Shown here: positions 53,953 to 63,638 of the stretch, in pieces
Layout of the letters: each line of letters opens with the position of its first letter
Position numbering within the stretch: position 1 is the first letter of the stretch
From: Gemmobacter nectariphilus
GTDB lineage: Bacteria > Pseudomonadota > Alphaproteobacteria > Rhodobacterales > Rhodobacteraceae
Direction of reading: 5' to 3'
Assembly (NCBI GenBank): GCA_020721445.1
Contig: DYMU01000008.1
Span: forward strand, 62,001-126,000
Length of the DNA stretch: 64,000 nt
Position numbers and translations under genes: made by a program
The notes under the pieces: generated by a model
The model's input: the letters and a program-made list of their open reading frames with translations, nothing else
What the model was told of the DNA's origin: nothing
Database searches by the model: none

Positions 53953-55371
53953 ATGACCGCTCCGCGTACCCTGTATGACAAGATCTGGGACGACCATGTC
54001 GTTCACCAGGCCGAAGACGGCACCTGCCTTTTGTACATCGACCGTCATCTGGTGCACGAAGTCACAAGCCCGCAGGCGTTTGAAGGCCTGCGCATGACCG
54101 GCCGCCGCGTCCGCGCGCCGGAAAAGACCATTGCGGTGCCCGATCACAACGTGCCCACCACGCTGGACCGCGCCAATGCCGCGACCATGACCGAAGACAG
54201 CCGGGTTCAGGTTGAGGCGCTGGACAAGAACGCCCGCGATTTCGGCATCAACTATTACCCGGTGTCGGACGTGCGCCAAGGCATCGTCCACATCGTTGGC
54301 CCCGAACAAGGCTGGACTTTGCCCGGCATGACCGTGGTCTGCGGCGACAGCCACACCGCCACCCATGGCGCGTTCGGCGCGCTGGCGCATGGCATCGGCA
54401 CATCGGAAGTGGAACATGTGCTTGCCACCCAGACGCTGATCCAGCGCAAGGGCCGCAACATGAAGGTGGAAATCACCGGCAGCCTGATGCCCGGCGTTAC
54501 CGCCAAGGACATCACCCTGTCGGTGATCGGCGCGACCGGCACTGCGGGCGGCACCGGCTATGTCATCGAATATTGCGGCCAGGCAATCCGCGAGCTTTCG
54601 ATGGAAGGCCGGATGACCGTTTGCAACATGGCCATCGAAGGCGGCGCCCGCGCCGGTCTGATTGCGCCGGACGAGACGACCTTTGCCTATTGCATGGGCC
54701 GCCCGCACGCCCCCAAAGGGGCCAAGTGGGAGGCCGCCGTTGCCTATTGGAAGACCCTGTTTTCCGACGAAGGCGCGCATTGGGACAAGGTCGTAACCCT
54801 GAAAGGCGAAGACATTGCCCCCGTGGTCACTTGGGGCACCAGCCCCGAAGACGTGCTGCCGATCTCGGGGGTTGTCCCCGCGCCATCCGACTTTATTGGC
54901 GGCAAGGTCGAAGCCGCGCAGCGCAGCCTTGACTACATGGGCCTGACGCCGGGAATGAAGCTGACCGACATCGCCATCGACACAGTGTTCATCGGGTCGT
55001 GCACCAATGGCCGGATCGAGGATTTGCGGGCCGCGGCCGCCATCCTGAAGGGCAAGAAGATCGCGGTCAAACGCGCCATGGTGGTGCCCGGATCAGGCCT
55101 TGTGCGGGCGCAGGCCGAGGAAGAGGGTCTGGCACAGATCTTCATCGACGCCGGTTTCGAATGGCGTCTGGCCGGCTGTTCGATGTGCCTTGCCATGAAC
55201 CCCGACCAATTGCAGCCGGGCGAGCGCTGCGCCGCCACCTCCAACCGCAACTTTGAGGGCCGCCAGGGTCGCGGCGGCCGCACCCACCTGCTGTCACCCG
55301 CGATGGCGGCGGCAGCGGCGATCACCGGGCATTTGACCGACGTGCGTGAGATGATGTCTCAAACGGCCTGA
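53953..55371 (+). CDS. leuC: 3-isopropylmalate dehydratase large subunit
   Basis: A 472-residue LeuC, which with LeuD isomerises 2-isopropylmalate in leucine synthesis. The 4Fe-4S cysteines are in GSCTNGR and [30 protein letters not shown] is the family signature. A terminator follows the stop. LeuD is 2 kb downstream, separated by a divergent pair of genes. Confidence 0.97.
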   Translation: MTAPRTLYDKIWDDHVVHQAEDGTCLLYIDRHLVHEVTSPQAFEGLRMTGRRVRAPEKTIAVPDHNVPTTLDRANAATMTEDSRVQVEALDKNARDFGINYYPVSDVRQGIVHIVGPEQGWTLPGMTVVCGDSHTATHGAFGALAHGIGTSEVEHVLATQTLIQRKGRNMKVEITGSLMPGVTAKDITLSVIGATGTAGGTGYVIEYCGQAIRELSMEGRMTVCNMAIEGGARAGLIAPDETTFAYCMGRPHAPKGAKWEAAVAYWKTLFSDEGAHWDKVVTLKGEDIAPVVTWGTSPEDVLPISGVVPAPSDFIGGKVEAAQRSLDYMGLTPGMKLTDIAIDTVFIGSCTNGRIEDLRAAAAILKGKKIAVKRAMVVPGSGLVRAQAEEEGLAQIFIDAGFEWRLAGCSMCLAMNPDQLQPGERCAATSNRNFEGRQGRGGRTHLLSPAMAAAAAITGHLTDVREMMSQTA

Positions 55372-55394
55372 AACCGGGCGCCACACAGGGTATC

Positions 55395-55430
55395 GGGGCG
55401 GCGGTCATCTCTGCCGCCCCATTGTTTTTA
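55395..55430 (+). terminator. Intrinsic terminator after leuC
   Basis: GGGGCGGC (55395-55402) and GCCGCCCC (55413-55420) form an eight-pair stem, followed by ATTGTTTTT. The T-run overlaps the stop of the convergent HupE-like gene. Confidence 0.8.
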
Positions 55431-56564
55431 CAGAAATACCCGCTCAAACGTCCACCATGCGCCCACGGCGGCGATGGCGCAGGACGCGGGCACGGCGATC
55501 ATGCTGCGGTACCACGGCTTTTTGCCAAACGGCAGGCCAAGCGCCACAAAGGCCGCCGTAATCACCGCCAGTTGCCCCAGTTCCACCCCGATGTTGAAAC
55601 CGACCAGCCCCACCACAAAGCGGCTGTCCTGCAACCCCACGTCGCCCAGAACCGATGCAAAGCCAAGGCCGTGCAACAGGCCGAACACGAACACCACAGC
55701 CACCCGCAGCAAGCCGGTCTGACCCCCCAGAATATTCTCGACCGCGACGTAAACAATCGAGGCGGCAATCAGTGGTTCAACGATTTCGGCAGGGATCGTC
55801 ACGATCTGCAGGCTGGCAAGGGCCAGCGTGACGGTGTGGGCCAGCGTGAACGCCGTCACCTGCGCCAGCAGGGGCCGAACCCGCAGCGCGTAAAAGAACA
55901 GGCCCAGCACGAACAGAATGTGATCCAGACCCTTGGGAACGATGTGTTCAAACCCCGAGATGACATAGCGCACGAACACCGCCCCTGCACTGTCTTGCGC
56001 CACCGCCGCGCGCGGCAGCGGATCGGACAGCGTGCCCCCCGACAAAAGCGCCGCATAGGAATTGGCGTCACCCCCGGCCTGCCGCACCGCCAGTGATCCG
56101 AATGCCGCGTCCCAGCCCACCTGTACCGGCGTACCATCGGCGGGCAGATCGGCGGTCAGCACCAGCACCGAATCCCGTGGCAGCGCGACATCGCCCACCT
56201 CGGGCACCGAAAGGCTGACCACGCGCGGTATCACGACCGTATCGCCCGCTTTCAGCACAAAACGTGGGGCAAGCCGTGGCCATGCGGCATCAAAGGCTGC
56301 CCGCAAGGCGGTGCGATCGGTCGCGCGCAGGGCATCGTGACGGCCCGCAAGCGGCGACTCGTTGGTGTCGGCCAGCGCTGAGACGTCCATCCCGGACAGG
56401 ATGGGTTCCAGCGCCAGCCGGATCGTCAGGTCTACAGATGCCTCGCCAACCGCAACATCGGCCACCGCCGGGCGCACCTCATGCGCGGCGGCGGTCTGGG
56501 CAAACATTGACACCGCGACCCACAGCGCCACTTTGATCAGTAGGGCGAACAGGGCATTAGACAT
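55428..56564 (-). CDS. HupE/UreJ-family membrane protein
   Basis: A 378-residue protein with a signal peptide, a soluble N-terminal domain (about 28-200), and a C-terminal membrane domain. The latter has the HupE/UreJ_2 signature: GFEHIVPKGLDHILFVLGLF, then QVTAFTLAHTVTLALASL and GLLHGLGFASVLG, with histidines in helices suited to metal binding. The family is linked to nickel or other metal transport. Its ATG is one base away from the divergent start of a DUF4198 gene, so both probably serve the same metal or share a promoter. Confidence 0.85.
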   Translation of the reverse strand: MSNALFALLIKVALWVAVSMFAQTAAAHEVRPAVADVAVGEASVDLTIRLALEPILSGMDVSALADTNESPLAGRHDALRATDRTALRAAFDAAWPRLAPRFVLKAGDTVVIPRVVSLSVPEVGDVALPRDSVLVLTADLPADGTPVQVGWDAAFGSLAVRQAGGDANSYAALLSGGTLSDPLPRAAVAQDSAGAVFVRYVISGFEHIVPKGLDHILFVLGLFFYALRVRPLLAQVTAFTLAHTVTLALASLQIVTIPAEIVEPLIAASIVYVAVENILGGQTGLLRVAVVFVFGLLHGLGFASVLGDVGLQDSRFVVGLVGFNIGVELGQLAVITAAFVALGLPFGKKPWYRSMIAVPASCAIAAVGAWWTFERVFL

Positions 56565-56565
56565 T

Positions 56566-57384
56566 ATGCGGGCATCCTTCTGGCGCAGCGTTCAAGGGGC
56601 AACGATCTTTTTCGTATTTAGTGCGGTAATCGCACATGCCCATGAATTCTGGCTGCTGCCAAACAGTTTCCAACTGGAAAAAGGCGGTGCCCTGACCGTT
56701 GGCCTGCGCAACGGCGAGAACATGAAGGGCATCAGCCAGCCGTATCTGCCCGGCAGCGTAAACAGGTTCGAGGTGTTGGCCGCAAAAGCGACAACCCCTG
56801 TCACCGCCCGTCTGGGCGATGATCCGGCCCTTGTGACCACCGCGCCGGGCGACGGCCTGCTGATCGTGGTGCATGAAACCAACGACAGCAGCCTCACCTA
56901 CAAGGAGTTTGCCAAGTTCGAGAGCTTTGTGCGCCACAAGGCGTTTGCCAATGTCCTGACCTTGCACGCTGACCGCGGCCTGCCGCAAACCGGGTTTACC
57001 GAAAGCTATCGCCGCTATGCCAAAACCCTGATCGCCATCGGCACCGGAACCGGTGCCGACCGCGCCACCGGGGCGCGGATCGAGATTGTGGCGCAGTTGA
57101 ACCCCTATACCGACGATGTCTCGACCGGGTTGCCGCTGCGGGTGCTGCTGGACGGAGCGCCGCGCGCGTCGGCGCAGATCGAACTGTTTGCCACCGCACC
57201 GAATGGGACCGTCAGCGTTTCGGCCCACACAACGGGCACAGATGGCATTGTCGTCGTGCCCACCCAACCGGGGGTCACCTATCTGGCCGACAGTGTCGAC
57301 ATGTATCCGCTGCCCAACAATGACCCGCAGGCAGGCCCGGTCTGGCATACCGACTGGGCGTCGCTGACCTATCTGGTGCCATGA
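56566..57384 (+). CDS. Exported DUF4198 protein
   Basis: A 272-residue protein with signal peptide MRASFWRSVQGATIFFVFSA followed by the family mark AHAHEFWLLP. The rest is beta-rich with VYPDYMFP-like features absent but LPLRVLLDGAPRASAQIELF and VVVPTQPGVTYLADSV visible. DUF4198 proteins are periplasmic and often lie next to metal transporters. Its start is one base after that of the divergent HupE gene, so their promoters must lie within each other's coding sequence or come from readthrough. Confidence 0.85.
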   Translation: MRASFWRSVQGATIFFVFSAVIAHAHEFWLLPNSFQLEKGGALTVGLRNGENMKGISQPYLPGSVNRFEVLAAKATTPVTARLGDDPALVTTAPGDGLLIVVHETNDSSLTYKEFAKFESFVRHKAFANVLTLHADRGLPQTGFTESYRRYAKTLIAIGTGTGADRATGARIEIVAQLNPYTDDVSTGLPLRVLLDGAPRASAQIELFATAPNGTVSVSAHTTGTDGIVVVPTQPGVTYLADSVDMYPLPNNDPQAGPVWHTDWASLTYLVP

Positions 57385-57440
57385 TTGCTTGATGCGACAC
57401 CGGCGGTATAGTAACGGTCCCTGACAAACAGGAGAGCGTC

Positions 57441-58046
57441 ATGACCCCCTTCACCACCCTGACCGGCATCGCGGCACCGATGCCCTTGGTCAACATCGAC
57501 ACCGACATGATCATCCCCAAGCAGTTCCTGAAAACCATCCAGCGTTCGGGTCTGGGCAAGAACCTGTTTGACGAGATGCGCTATACCCAGGACGGGGCCG
57601 AGATCCCCGGTTTCGTGCTGAACCAACCGGCCTATCGCCACGCCGAGATCCTGATCGCGGGCGACAATTTCGGCTGCGGCTCGTCGCGCGAACACGCGCC
57701 CTGGGCGCTGCTGGACTTCGGCATCCGCTGCGTGATCTCCACCAGCTTTGCCGACATCTTCTACAACAACTGCTTCAAGAACGGCATCCTGCCCATCGTC
57801 TTGCCGCAAGACGTGGTTGATGTGCTGATGGCCGATGCGCAAAAAGGCGCCAACGCCCGCGTCACCGTTGACCTTGCGGCGCAGACCGTCACCACCTCGG
57901 ATGGCCAGAGCTTTGCCTTTGACCTGGACAGCCACCGCAAGCATTGCCTGCTGAACGGGCTGGATGATATTGGCCTGACGCTGGAAAAGGCCGCCGCCAT
58001 CGACAGCTATGAAGCAAAGGCCACGATGACGCGACCTTGGGTCTGA
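57441..58046 (+). CDS. leuD: 3-isopropylmalate dehydratase small subunit
   Basis: A 201-residue LeuD swivel domain. [20 protein letters not shown] at the start and [17 protein letters not shown] are diagnostic. Partner of LeuC. A terminator follows. Confidence 0.97.
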   Translation: MTPFTTLTGIAAPMPLVNIDTDMIIPKQFLKTIQRSGLGKNLFDEMRYTQDGAEIPGFVLNQPAYRHAEILIAGDNFGCGSSREHAPWALLDFGIRCVISTSFADIFYNNCFKNGILPIVLPQDVVDVLMADAQKGANARVTVDLAAQTVTTSDGQSFAFDLDSHRKHCLLNGLDDIGLTLEKAAAIDSYEAKATMTRPWV

Positions 58047-58070
58047 AAACTGATACGCCACAACATGTTG

Positions 58071-58095
58071 GGCCGCCCCGCAGGGCGGCCTTTTT
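58071..58095 (+). terminator. Intrinsic terminator after leuD
   Basis: GGCCGCCC, loop CGCA, GGGCGGCC, then TTTTT: an eight-pair stem 25 bases past the stop. Confidence 0.93.
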
Positions 58096-58243
58096 CTTTC
58101 CGCAATCTTGATGCAATCGGGCGACACATCCTCCGCGAAAGCGCCGTAATATTTAATCAAACCATAGCCAAAGGATTGCGAGCCAAGGCGAAAGAAGGCA
58201 CAAATTGGGCAAGATTGAGGCAAGCCGCCACAAATGGCGGAAC

Positions 58244-59149
58244 ATGATCGGAACAAGGCCCCGGCACAGCATCGGGTCCGACCGGGTGGAAGGTAACAGG
58301 GCAGTGGTCTCACGGTTTTCGGGGGCGTTCTTTCGCGCTATTCTGGTGATGGGGGTGGTGGCAACGCCCTCTGTCGTGCTGCCCCACGTCTCGCTTGATG
58401 CCCAGCAGATGGTGGCGCTTGCCGCCCTGTTTGCCGGTGTCCTGACCTTTGTCGAATACAACGCCGAAGCCCCCAGCCTGATCGAATTTCGCGATGCGCC
58501 GCCGTTCAACCGGGTGCGGATGCTGATGCTGTTCGCAACTGTCTTTGCGATTGCAACGATCGAACGCGGGCGCACCGACCCCAACAGCCTGACCGAGTTT
58601 TTCCACGCCATCGGCCAGTTGGTCGGCATAGCGATGGACTTTCCCTACTCGCCCGTCCGTCTTGCGACCTTGATGTTGGCGGACAGCGCCTCGCCCTTGC
58701 AACAAGAAGCCGTGCGTGACGCGGCGGGGATTGCCTATTTTACCTCGCTTCTTGCACTGACGCTGTTTGTCATCCTGCTGAAAGCTGGCGTCTGGCCATT
58801 GCAGGACCGCGCCTTCAACGTCTGGATCAACCTGCCCACCTTTGATCCTACCGCCGGGGCTGATGCGGCGGAACGACTGGAACGCGATGGCCGGGTCAAT
58901 ATTGCACTTGGCTTCTTGCTGCCCTTTGTCATTCCTTTCGGCATAAGCCTGTCTTCGGCGGGTCTGAACCCGATTGCGCTTACGTCGTCACAAACCCTGA
59001 TCTGGACAATGACAGCATGGTCCTTCCTGCCCGCCAGCCTGTTCATGCGTGGTATCGCCATGGGCCGGATCGCCGAGTTGATCCGCGACATGCGCCGTGC
59101 CAAAGAGCGCGACAGCGCCGATCTGCCGCGGGCCTCGCGGGCATTCTGA
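58244..59149 (+). CDS. Conserved membrane protein, unknown function
   Basis: A 301-residue protein with about six hydrophobic segments: VMGVVATPSVVLPHV, MVALAALFAGVLTFV, MLMLFATVFAIA, FTSLLALTLFVILLKAG, LLPFVIPFGISL and MTAWSFLPASLFMRG. The loop with FNVWINLPTFDPTAGADAAE is likely cytoplasmic. Not recognised. A TTG start at 58205 is also open; ATG 58244 was preferred because it is the first ATG. It lies between leuD and a nuclease gene it overlaps or adjoins. Confidence 0.7.
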   Translation: MIGTRPRHSIGSDRVEGNRAVVSRFSGAFFRAILVMGVVATPSVVLPHVSLDAQQMVALAALFAGVLTFVEYNAEAPSLIEFRDAPPFNRVRMLMLFATVFAIATIERGRTDPNSLTEFFHAIGQLVGIAMDFPYSPVRLATLMLADSASPLQQEAVRDAAGIAYFTSLLALTLFVILLKAGVWPLQDRAFNVWINLPTFDPTAGADAAERLERDGRVNIALGFLLPFVIPFGISLSSAGLNPIALTSSQTLIWTMTAWSFLPASLFMRGIAMGRIAELIRDMRRAKERDSADLPRASRAF

Positions 59150-60081
59150 TCGCGGCGCTGTGCGGCCCCGCAGGCGCCGATGCCTTGCGTCTGGCCTTCT
59201 GGAACGTCGAATTGAACCGCAAGGGCCCCGGCCTGTTGCTGGCAGAGCTTGCCAAGGGCACTGACGCCACTGATGTCGTCACGGCCGCCATTGCCGCGCT
59301 GGACGCCGATGTGCTGGTGATCTCGGGCTTTGATTATGACGCCGGCGGTTTGGCCTTGGCAGCGCTGAACGCAGGCCTGACCGCGCCCTACCCCCACCTT
59401 GCCGCCTTGCGCCCCAACACCGGCATCCGCAGCGGCTTTGATCTGGATGGCAATGGCCGTGTGGATGAGGCCCGCGATGCGATTGCCTATGGCCGCTTTC
59501 CCGGTGAAGGCGGCATGGCGATCCTGTCGCGCCTGCCGATTGACGCAAGCCACAGCACCGATCATTCGGCCCTGTTGTGGCGCGATCTGCCCGGTGCCGA
59601 CCTGCCCCCCTTGCCCGACGGGGCCGCCGACATCCTGCGCCTGTCATCGACCGGCCATCATGACACCGCGCTGACCCTGCCCGATGGCCGCCGCTTGCAC
59701 CTGTTGACATGGCACGGGTCAACCCCGGCCTTCGACGGTACAGAAGACCGCAATGGCAAGCGCAACCATGATGAAACCGCGTTCTGGCTGCACCTTCTGA
59801 ACAGCCCGCAAGCGCCGCAGCCGCCGTTCGTGCTGTTGGGTCAGGCAAATGCCGACCCCGAAAAGGGTGATGGCAACCCCGCTGCCATTCGCGCCCTGCT
59901 GGCCGACCCGCGTCTGACAGACCCACTGTCCGGGGACACCGTCGATTATGGCGGCAGCATCGGCCCGCTGCGGGTGGCCTATATCCTGCCCTCGGCGGGT
60001 ATCACCATATCGGCCTCGGGCCATGCGCCTGCGCCACCCGGCGCGCGGCATCATCCGATCTGGGTGGAAATCACCCCCTGA
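59017..60081 (+). CDS. Endonuclease/exonuclease/phosphatase-family protein
   Basis: A protein with the EEP fold: LRLAFWNVELNRKGPG at the start of the domain, then an Asp/Glu-rich DLDGNGRVDEARDAIAYGRF, PGEGGMAILSRLPID, LLTWHGSTP and the C-terminal HHPIWVEI. The likely signal-peptide core (LAGILIAALCGPAGA) begins about codon 40, but no ATG, GTG or TTG lies just before it. The only in-frame ATG is at 59017, overlapping the membrane-protein gene by 133 bases, so the true start is uncertain. Substrate unknown. Confidence 0.7.
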   Translation: MVLPARQPVHAWYRHGPDRRVDPRHAPCQRARQRRSAAGLAGILIAALCGPAGADALRLAFWNVELNRKGPGLLLAELAKGTDATDVVTAAIAALDADVLVISGFDYDAGGLALAALNAGLTAPYPHLAALRPNTGIRSGFDLDGNGRVDEARDAIAYGRFPGEGGMAILSRLPIDASHSTDHSALLWRDLPGADLPPLPDGAADILRLSSTGHHDTALTLPDGRRLHLLTWHGSTPAFDGTEDRNGKRNHDETAFWLHLLNSPQAPQPPFVLLGQANADPEKGDGNPAAIRALLADPRLTDPLSGDTVDYGGSIGPLRVAYILPSAGITISASGHAPAPPGARHHPIWVEITP

Positions 60082-60165
60082 CGGCCGACTTGGCCCAAGC
60101 ATCGCTTGACCCTTCGCGGCCCATTGGCTACGCCGCATCCAACCCGCCAGACAGGAGCCTTTGCG

Positions 60166-61272
60166 ATGGCCAACCCTTCCCTTCTTATCCTTGCCGGCGA
60201 CGGCATCGGCCCCGAAGTCATGGCCGAAGTGAAGAAAATCATTGCGTGGATGGGCGCGCGACGTGGCGTGACTTTCGAGGTGACCGAAGACCTTGTCGGC
60301 GGCAGCGCCTATGACAAGCACGGCGTGCCGCTGCATGATGACACGATGGCAAAGGCACAAGAGGTGGACGCGGTTCTGCTGGGTGCGGTCGGTGGCCCGA
60401 AATACGACACCCTGGATTTCAGCGTGAAACCGGAACGCGGCCTGCTGCGCCTGCGCAAGGAAATGGACCTGTTTTCCAATCTGCGCCCGGCGCAATGCTT
60501 TGACGCACTGGCCGATTTTTCCAGCCTGAAGAAAGAGGTCGTCTCGGGCCTTGATATCATGATCGTCCGCGAACTGACGTCGGGCGTCTATTTTGGCGAA
60601 CCGCGTGGCATCTTCACCGAAGGCAATGAGCGGGTCGGCATCAACACCCAACGCTACACCGAATCGGAAATCGCCCGTGTTGCCCGGTCGGCGTTCGAGC
60701 TGGCCCGCAAGCGCGCGAACAAGGTCTGCTCGATGGAAAAGGCCAATGTGATGGAATCGGGCATCCTGTGGCGCGAGGTGGTGCAAGAGGTTCACGACAA
60801 GGAATATCCCGACGTGGCCCTGTCGCATATGTATGCCGACAATGGTGCAATGCAGCTGGTGCGCTGGCCCAAGCAGTTCGACGTGATCGTGACCGACAAC
60901 CTGTTTGGCGACATCCTGTCCGACTGCGCCGCCATGCTGACCGGCAGCCTTGGCATGCTGCCCTCGGCCAGCCTTGGCGCGCCGATGGCCAATGGCCGCC
61001 CCAAGGCGCTGTATGAACCCGTGCATGGCTCGGCCCCAGACATCGCAGGGCAAGGCAAGGCCAACCCGATCGCCTGCATCCTGTCCTTCGCCATGGCGCT
61101 GCGCTACAGCTTTGATCTGGGCGAAGACGCCGCGCGGGTGGAACGGGCCGTGGAACAGGTGCTGGCCGACGGCCATCGCACCGCCGACCTGATGGGCCCC
61201 GACGGCGGTACGCCGATCAGCACCAGCCAGATGGGCGACGCCATCATCGCGGCGCTGGACGCCATTCTGTAA
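60166..61272 (+). CDS. leuB: 3-isopropylmalate dehydrogenase
   Basis: A 368-residue LeuB that oxidises and decarboxylates 3-isopropylmalate, the last pathway-specific oxidation in leucine synthesis. [16 protein letters not shown] at the start, [16 protein letters not shown], and the NAD-site [19 protein letters not shown] are diagnostic. CAGGAG supports ATG 60166. It sits 2.1 kb from leuD with two genes between. Confidence 0.97.
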   Translation: MANPSLLILAGDGIGPEVMAEVKKIIAWMGARRGVTFEVTEDLVGGSAYDKHGVPLHDDTMAKAQEVDAVLLGAVGGPKYDTLDFSVKPERGLLRLRKEMDLFSNLRPAQCFDALADFSSLKKEVVSGLDIMIVRELTSGVYFGEPRGIFTEGNERVGINTQRYTESEIARVARSAFELARKRANKVCSMEKANVMESGILWREVVQEVHDKEYPDVALSHMYADNGAMQLVRWPKQFDVIVTDNLFGDILSDCAAMLTGSLGMLPSASLGAPMANGRPKALYEPVHGSAPDIAGQGKANPIACILSFAMALRYSFDLGEDAARVERAVEQVLADGHRTADLMGPDGGTPISTSQMGDAIIAALDAIL

Positions 61273-61518
61273 CCTGTCGAACGGCCGGAAACGCGCCCGC
61301 AATGCGGGTGCAGATCATCAGCAATGCCAAGGCGGGCAGTTGTGGTTGTCGCCCAAGCGCCTTGACGGGTCGTGGCTTGGGGCTTTCGGTGGCTGCCCAA
61401 AGCCCGATGGGGACAGTCAGAGCCGCAGACTGCAGACAGCGCCCCACCGCCGGCTGGGCGCTGCGACCAAAGGTTCAGGCGATTGTGGGTTCAGCCGTTT
61501 TCGCCGAACAGTGCGGCC
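61273..61518. other. 246-base gap between leuB and the TerB-like gene
   Basis: No supported gene. It contains a small hairpin CCCGC-AAT-GCGGG near 61300 and a GC-rich stretch with several short inverted repeats. A non-coding RNA cannot be ruled out but nothing matches a known class. Confidence 0.4.
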
Positions 61519-61941
61519 CTAAGCCTTCAGATGCCGCACCCTTGCGCCCCATTCGATCGCGGCGGCATGCAGGCGGTCAATCGCCAGTTCCTCGCGCACT
61601 TCCTCCAGCATCCGCAACTCCATGTCGCGCAGCAGGCCATCGGCCGACACCACATCACAGGCCAGCGCATAGGCGGTTTCGCGCAGACGTTCGGGCAGCG
61701 CATCGCGGATCAGCCCGAACAGGGCATCCAGCCCGTCTTCTTCCTCGAACAGGTCAAACACCGTCTGGCTGACGGTGCGGATACGGTCGGCGTCATAGGT
61801 GGCAAACACCGGGATATGGTTGACGATCCGCTGGATGGCCACCAGTTCCGAGGTGCGCATCTGTTCATCCGCTGCCGAAATGGCGACCATCACCGCGACG
61901 AGCGCGTCTTGCGGAGACAGGGATGGGGGCGTGTCGGGCAT
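61519..61941 (-). CDS. TerB-family tellurite-resistance-like protein
   Basis: A 140-residue all-helical TerB-like protein: DALVAVMVAISAADEQMRTS, RIVNHIPVFATYDADRI, an acidic FDLFEEEDGLDALF stretch, and CDVVSADGLLRDMELRMLEE with the duplicated acidic metal-binding pattern. Function unknown; family members bind calcium or other metals. The ATG at 61941 has AAGGA nine bases upstream; an ATG three codons earlier overlaps that site. Confidence 0.82.
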   Translation of the reverse strand: MPDTPPSLSPQDALVAVMVAISAADEQMRTSELVAIQRIVNHIPVFATYDADRIRTVSQTVFDLFEEEDGLDALFGLIRDALPERLRETAYALACDVVSADGLLRDMELRMLEEVREELAIDRLHAAAIEWGARVRHLKA

Positions 61942-62054
61942 GGGGGTCATTCCTTATGCAATTGCGGCGAGAATATTGACGCGGGCAGGTTCCGGCAATA
62001 GAGGACGTGGGTTTCCCGCGCATTGGGGCGTGGGGCGTTTGAAGGATGAAAGCA

Positions 62055-63638
62055 ATGTCTGCTTTGCGCGATGCGGCGATGAAATCGAAGGCCTGGCCCT
62101 TTGAAGAGGCCCGCGCCATCCTGAAACGCTATGAAAAAGCCCCACCCGCCAAGGGCCATGTGCTGTTTGAAACCGGCTATGGCCCGTCAGGCCTGCCGCA
62201 TATCGGCACCTTTGGCGAAGTGGCGCGCACCACGATGATCCGCCGCGCGTTCGAGGTGATCAGCGACATCCCGACGCGGCTGATCTGCTTTTCCGATGAT
62301 GTGGACGGTATGCGCAAGGTGCCCGAAAACGTGCCGCAACAGGATATGCTGCGCCAGCACATGCAAAAGCCGCTGACATCGGTTCCCGACCCTTATGGCG
62401 AATACGACAGCTTCGGGGCCCACAACAACGCCATGCTGCGCCGCTTTCTGGACACGTTCGGGTTCGAGTATGAATTCATCAGCGCAACCGAGTTCTACAA
62501 ATCGGGCCGGTTCGACGACACCCTGCTGCGCTGCGCCGAACGCTATGACGCGATCATGGCGATCATGCTGAAATCCTTGCGCGAAGAGCGTCAGCAAACC
62601 TATTCCGCCTTCCTGCCGATCCACCCGGAAACCGGCCGCGTGATGTATGTGCCGATGAAGAATGTCGATGCGGTGCGCGGCGAGATCACCTTTGATGATG
62701 AGACAGGCCGCGAATGGACGCTGCCGGTGACCGGCGGCCATGTAAAGCTGCAATGGAAGCCCGATTTCGGCGCCCGCTGGGCGGCGCTGGATGTGGACTT
62801 CGAGATGTATGGCAAGGACCATTCCACCAACACCCCAATCTATGACGGCATCTGCGAGGTTCTGGGTGGCCGCAAACCGCACCACATGACCTATGAGCTG
62901 TTTCTGGACTATCAGGGCCAGAAGATCAGCAAATCCAAGGGCAACGGCCTGACCATCGACGAATGGCTGACCTATGCGGCGACGGAATCGCTGTCGTATT
63001 TCATGTATCAAAAGCCGAAAACCGCCAAGCGGATGCATTTCGACGTGATCCCCCGCGCGGTGGACGAATATCATCAGCAGTTGCGCGCCTACGCCGATCA
63101 GGATGTCGAGGGCCGGGTGAACAACCCGGTCTGGCACATTCACGGTGGCAACCCGCCCGAGTCGAGAATGGTGGTGCCGTTCTCGATGCTGCTGAACCTT
63201 GCCAGCGTGGCCGGGGCCAAGGATGCCAAGGGGCTCTGGGGCTATATCCGCGCCTATGCGCCTGAAGCCAGCCCCGAAACCCACCCCGATCTGGATGCCG
63301 CCGCTGGCTTTGCCGTGCGCTATTTTGCCGACAAGATCGCGCCAAACCGCACCTTCCGCCTGCCGACAGATACCGAACGCGCCGCGATGCTGGATCTGCG
63401 CAGCCGCCTTGCAGCATGGAACGGTGGCCACGACGCAGACGCGCTGCAAAGCATGGTGTTTGCGGTCGGCAAGGACCACGGTTTTGATCCGTTGCGCGAC
63501 TGGTTCAAGGCACTTTATGAGGTGCTTCTGGGGGCCTCGGATGGCCCGCGCTTTGGCGGTTTCATCGCGCTTTACGGCGTGCCGGAGTCAATTGCATTGA
63601 TCGACAAGGGGCTGGCGGGCGAATTGCTCGCAGCCTGA
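62055..63638 (+). CDS. lysK: Lysyl-tRNA synthetase, class I
   Basis: A 527-residue class I (archaeal-type) LysRS, as usual for alphaproteobacteria. The HIGH-type motif is [10 protein letters not shown], and KISKSKGNG is the KMSKS motif; FETGYGPSG precedes it. ATG 62055 is preferred since GAAGG is nine bases upstream; the ATG at 62046 is too close to that site. Its 3' end overlaps the convergent CHAD gene by 67 bases. Confidence 0.95.
   Translation: MSALRDAAMKSKAWPFEEARAILKRYEKAPPAKGHVLFETGYGPSGLPHIGTFGEVARTTMIRRAFEVISDIPTRLICFSDDVDGMRKVPENVPQQDMLRQHMQKPLTSVPDPYGEYDSFGAHNNAMLRRFLDTFGFEYEFISATEFYKSGRFDDTLLRCAERYDAIMAIMLKSLREERQQTYSAFLPIHPETGRVMYVPMKNVDAVRGEITFDDETGREWTLPVTGGHVKLQWKPDFGARWAALDVDFEMYGKDHSTNTPIYDGICEVLGGRKPHHMTYELFLDYQGQKISKSKGNGLTIDEWLTYAATESLSYFMYQKPKTAKRMHFDVIPRAVDEYHQQLRAYADQDVEGRVNNPVWHIHGGNPPESRMVVPFSMLLNLASVAGAKDAKGLWGYIRAYAPEASPETHPDLDAAAGFAVRYFADKIAPNRTFRLPTDTERAAMLDLRSRLAAWNGGHDADALQSMVFAVGKDHGFDPLRDWFKALYEVLLGASDGPRFGGFIALYGVPESIALIDKGLAGELLAA

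Noticed and set aside
59719-61302. Long antisense frame over leuB
   Set aside because: LeuB on the plus strand is complete; the antisense product has no recognisable fold.
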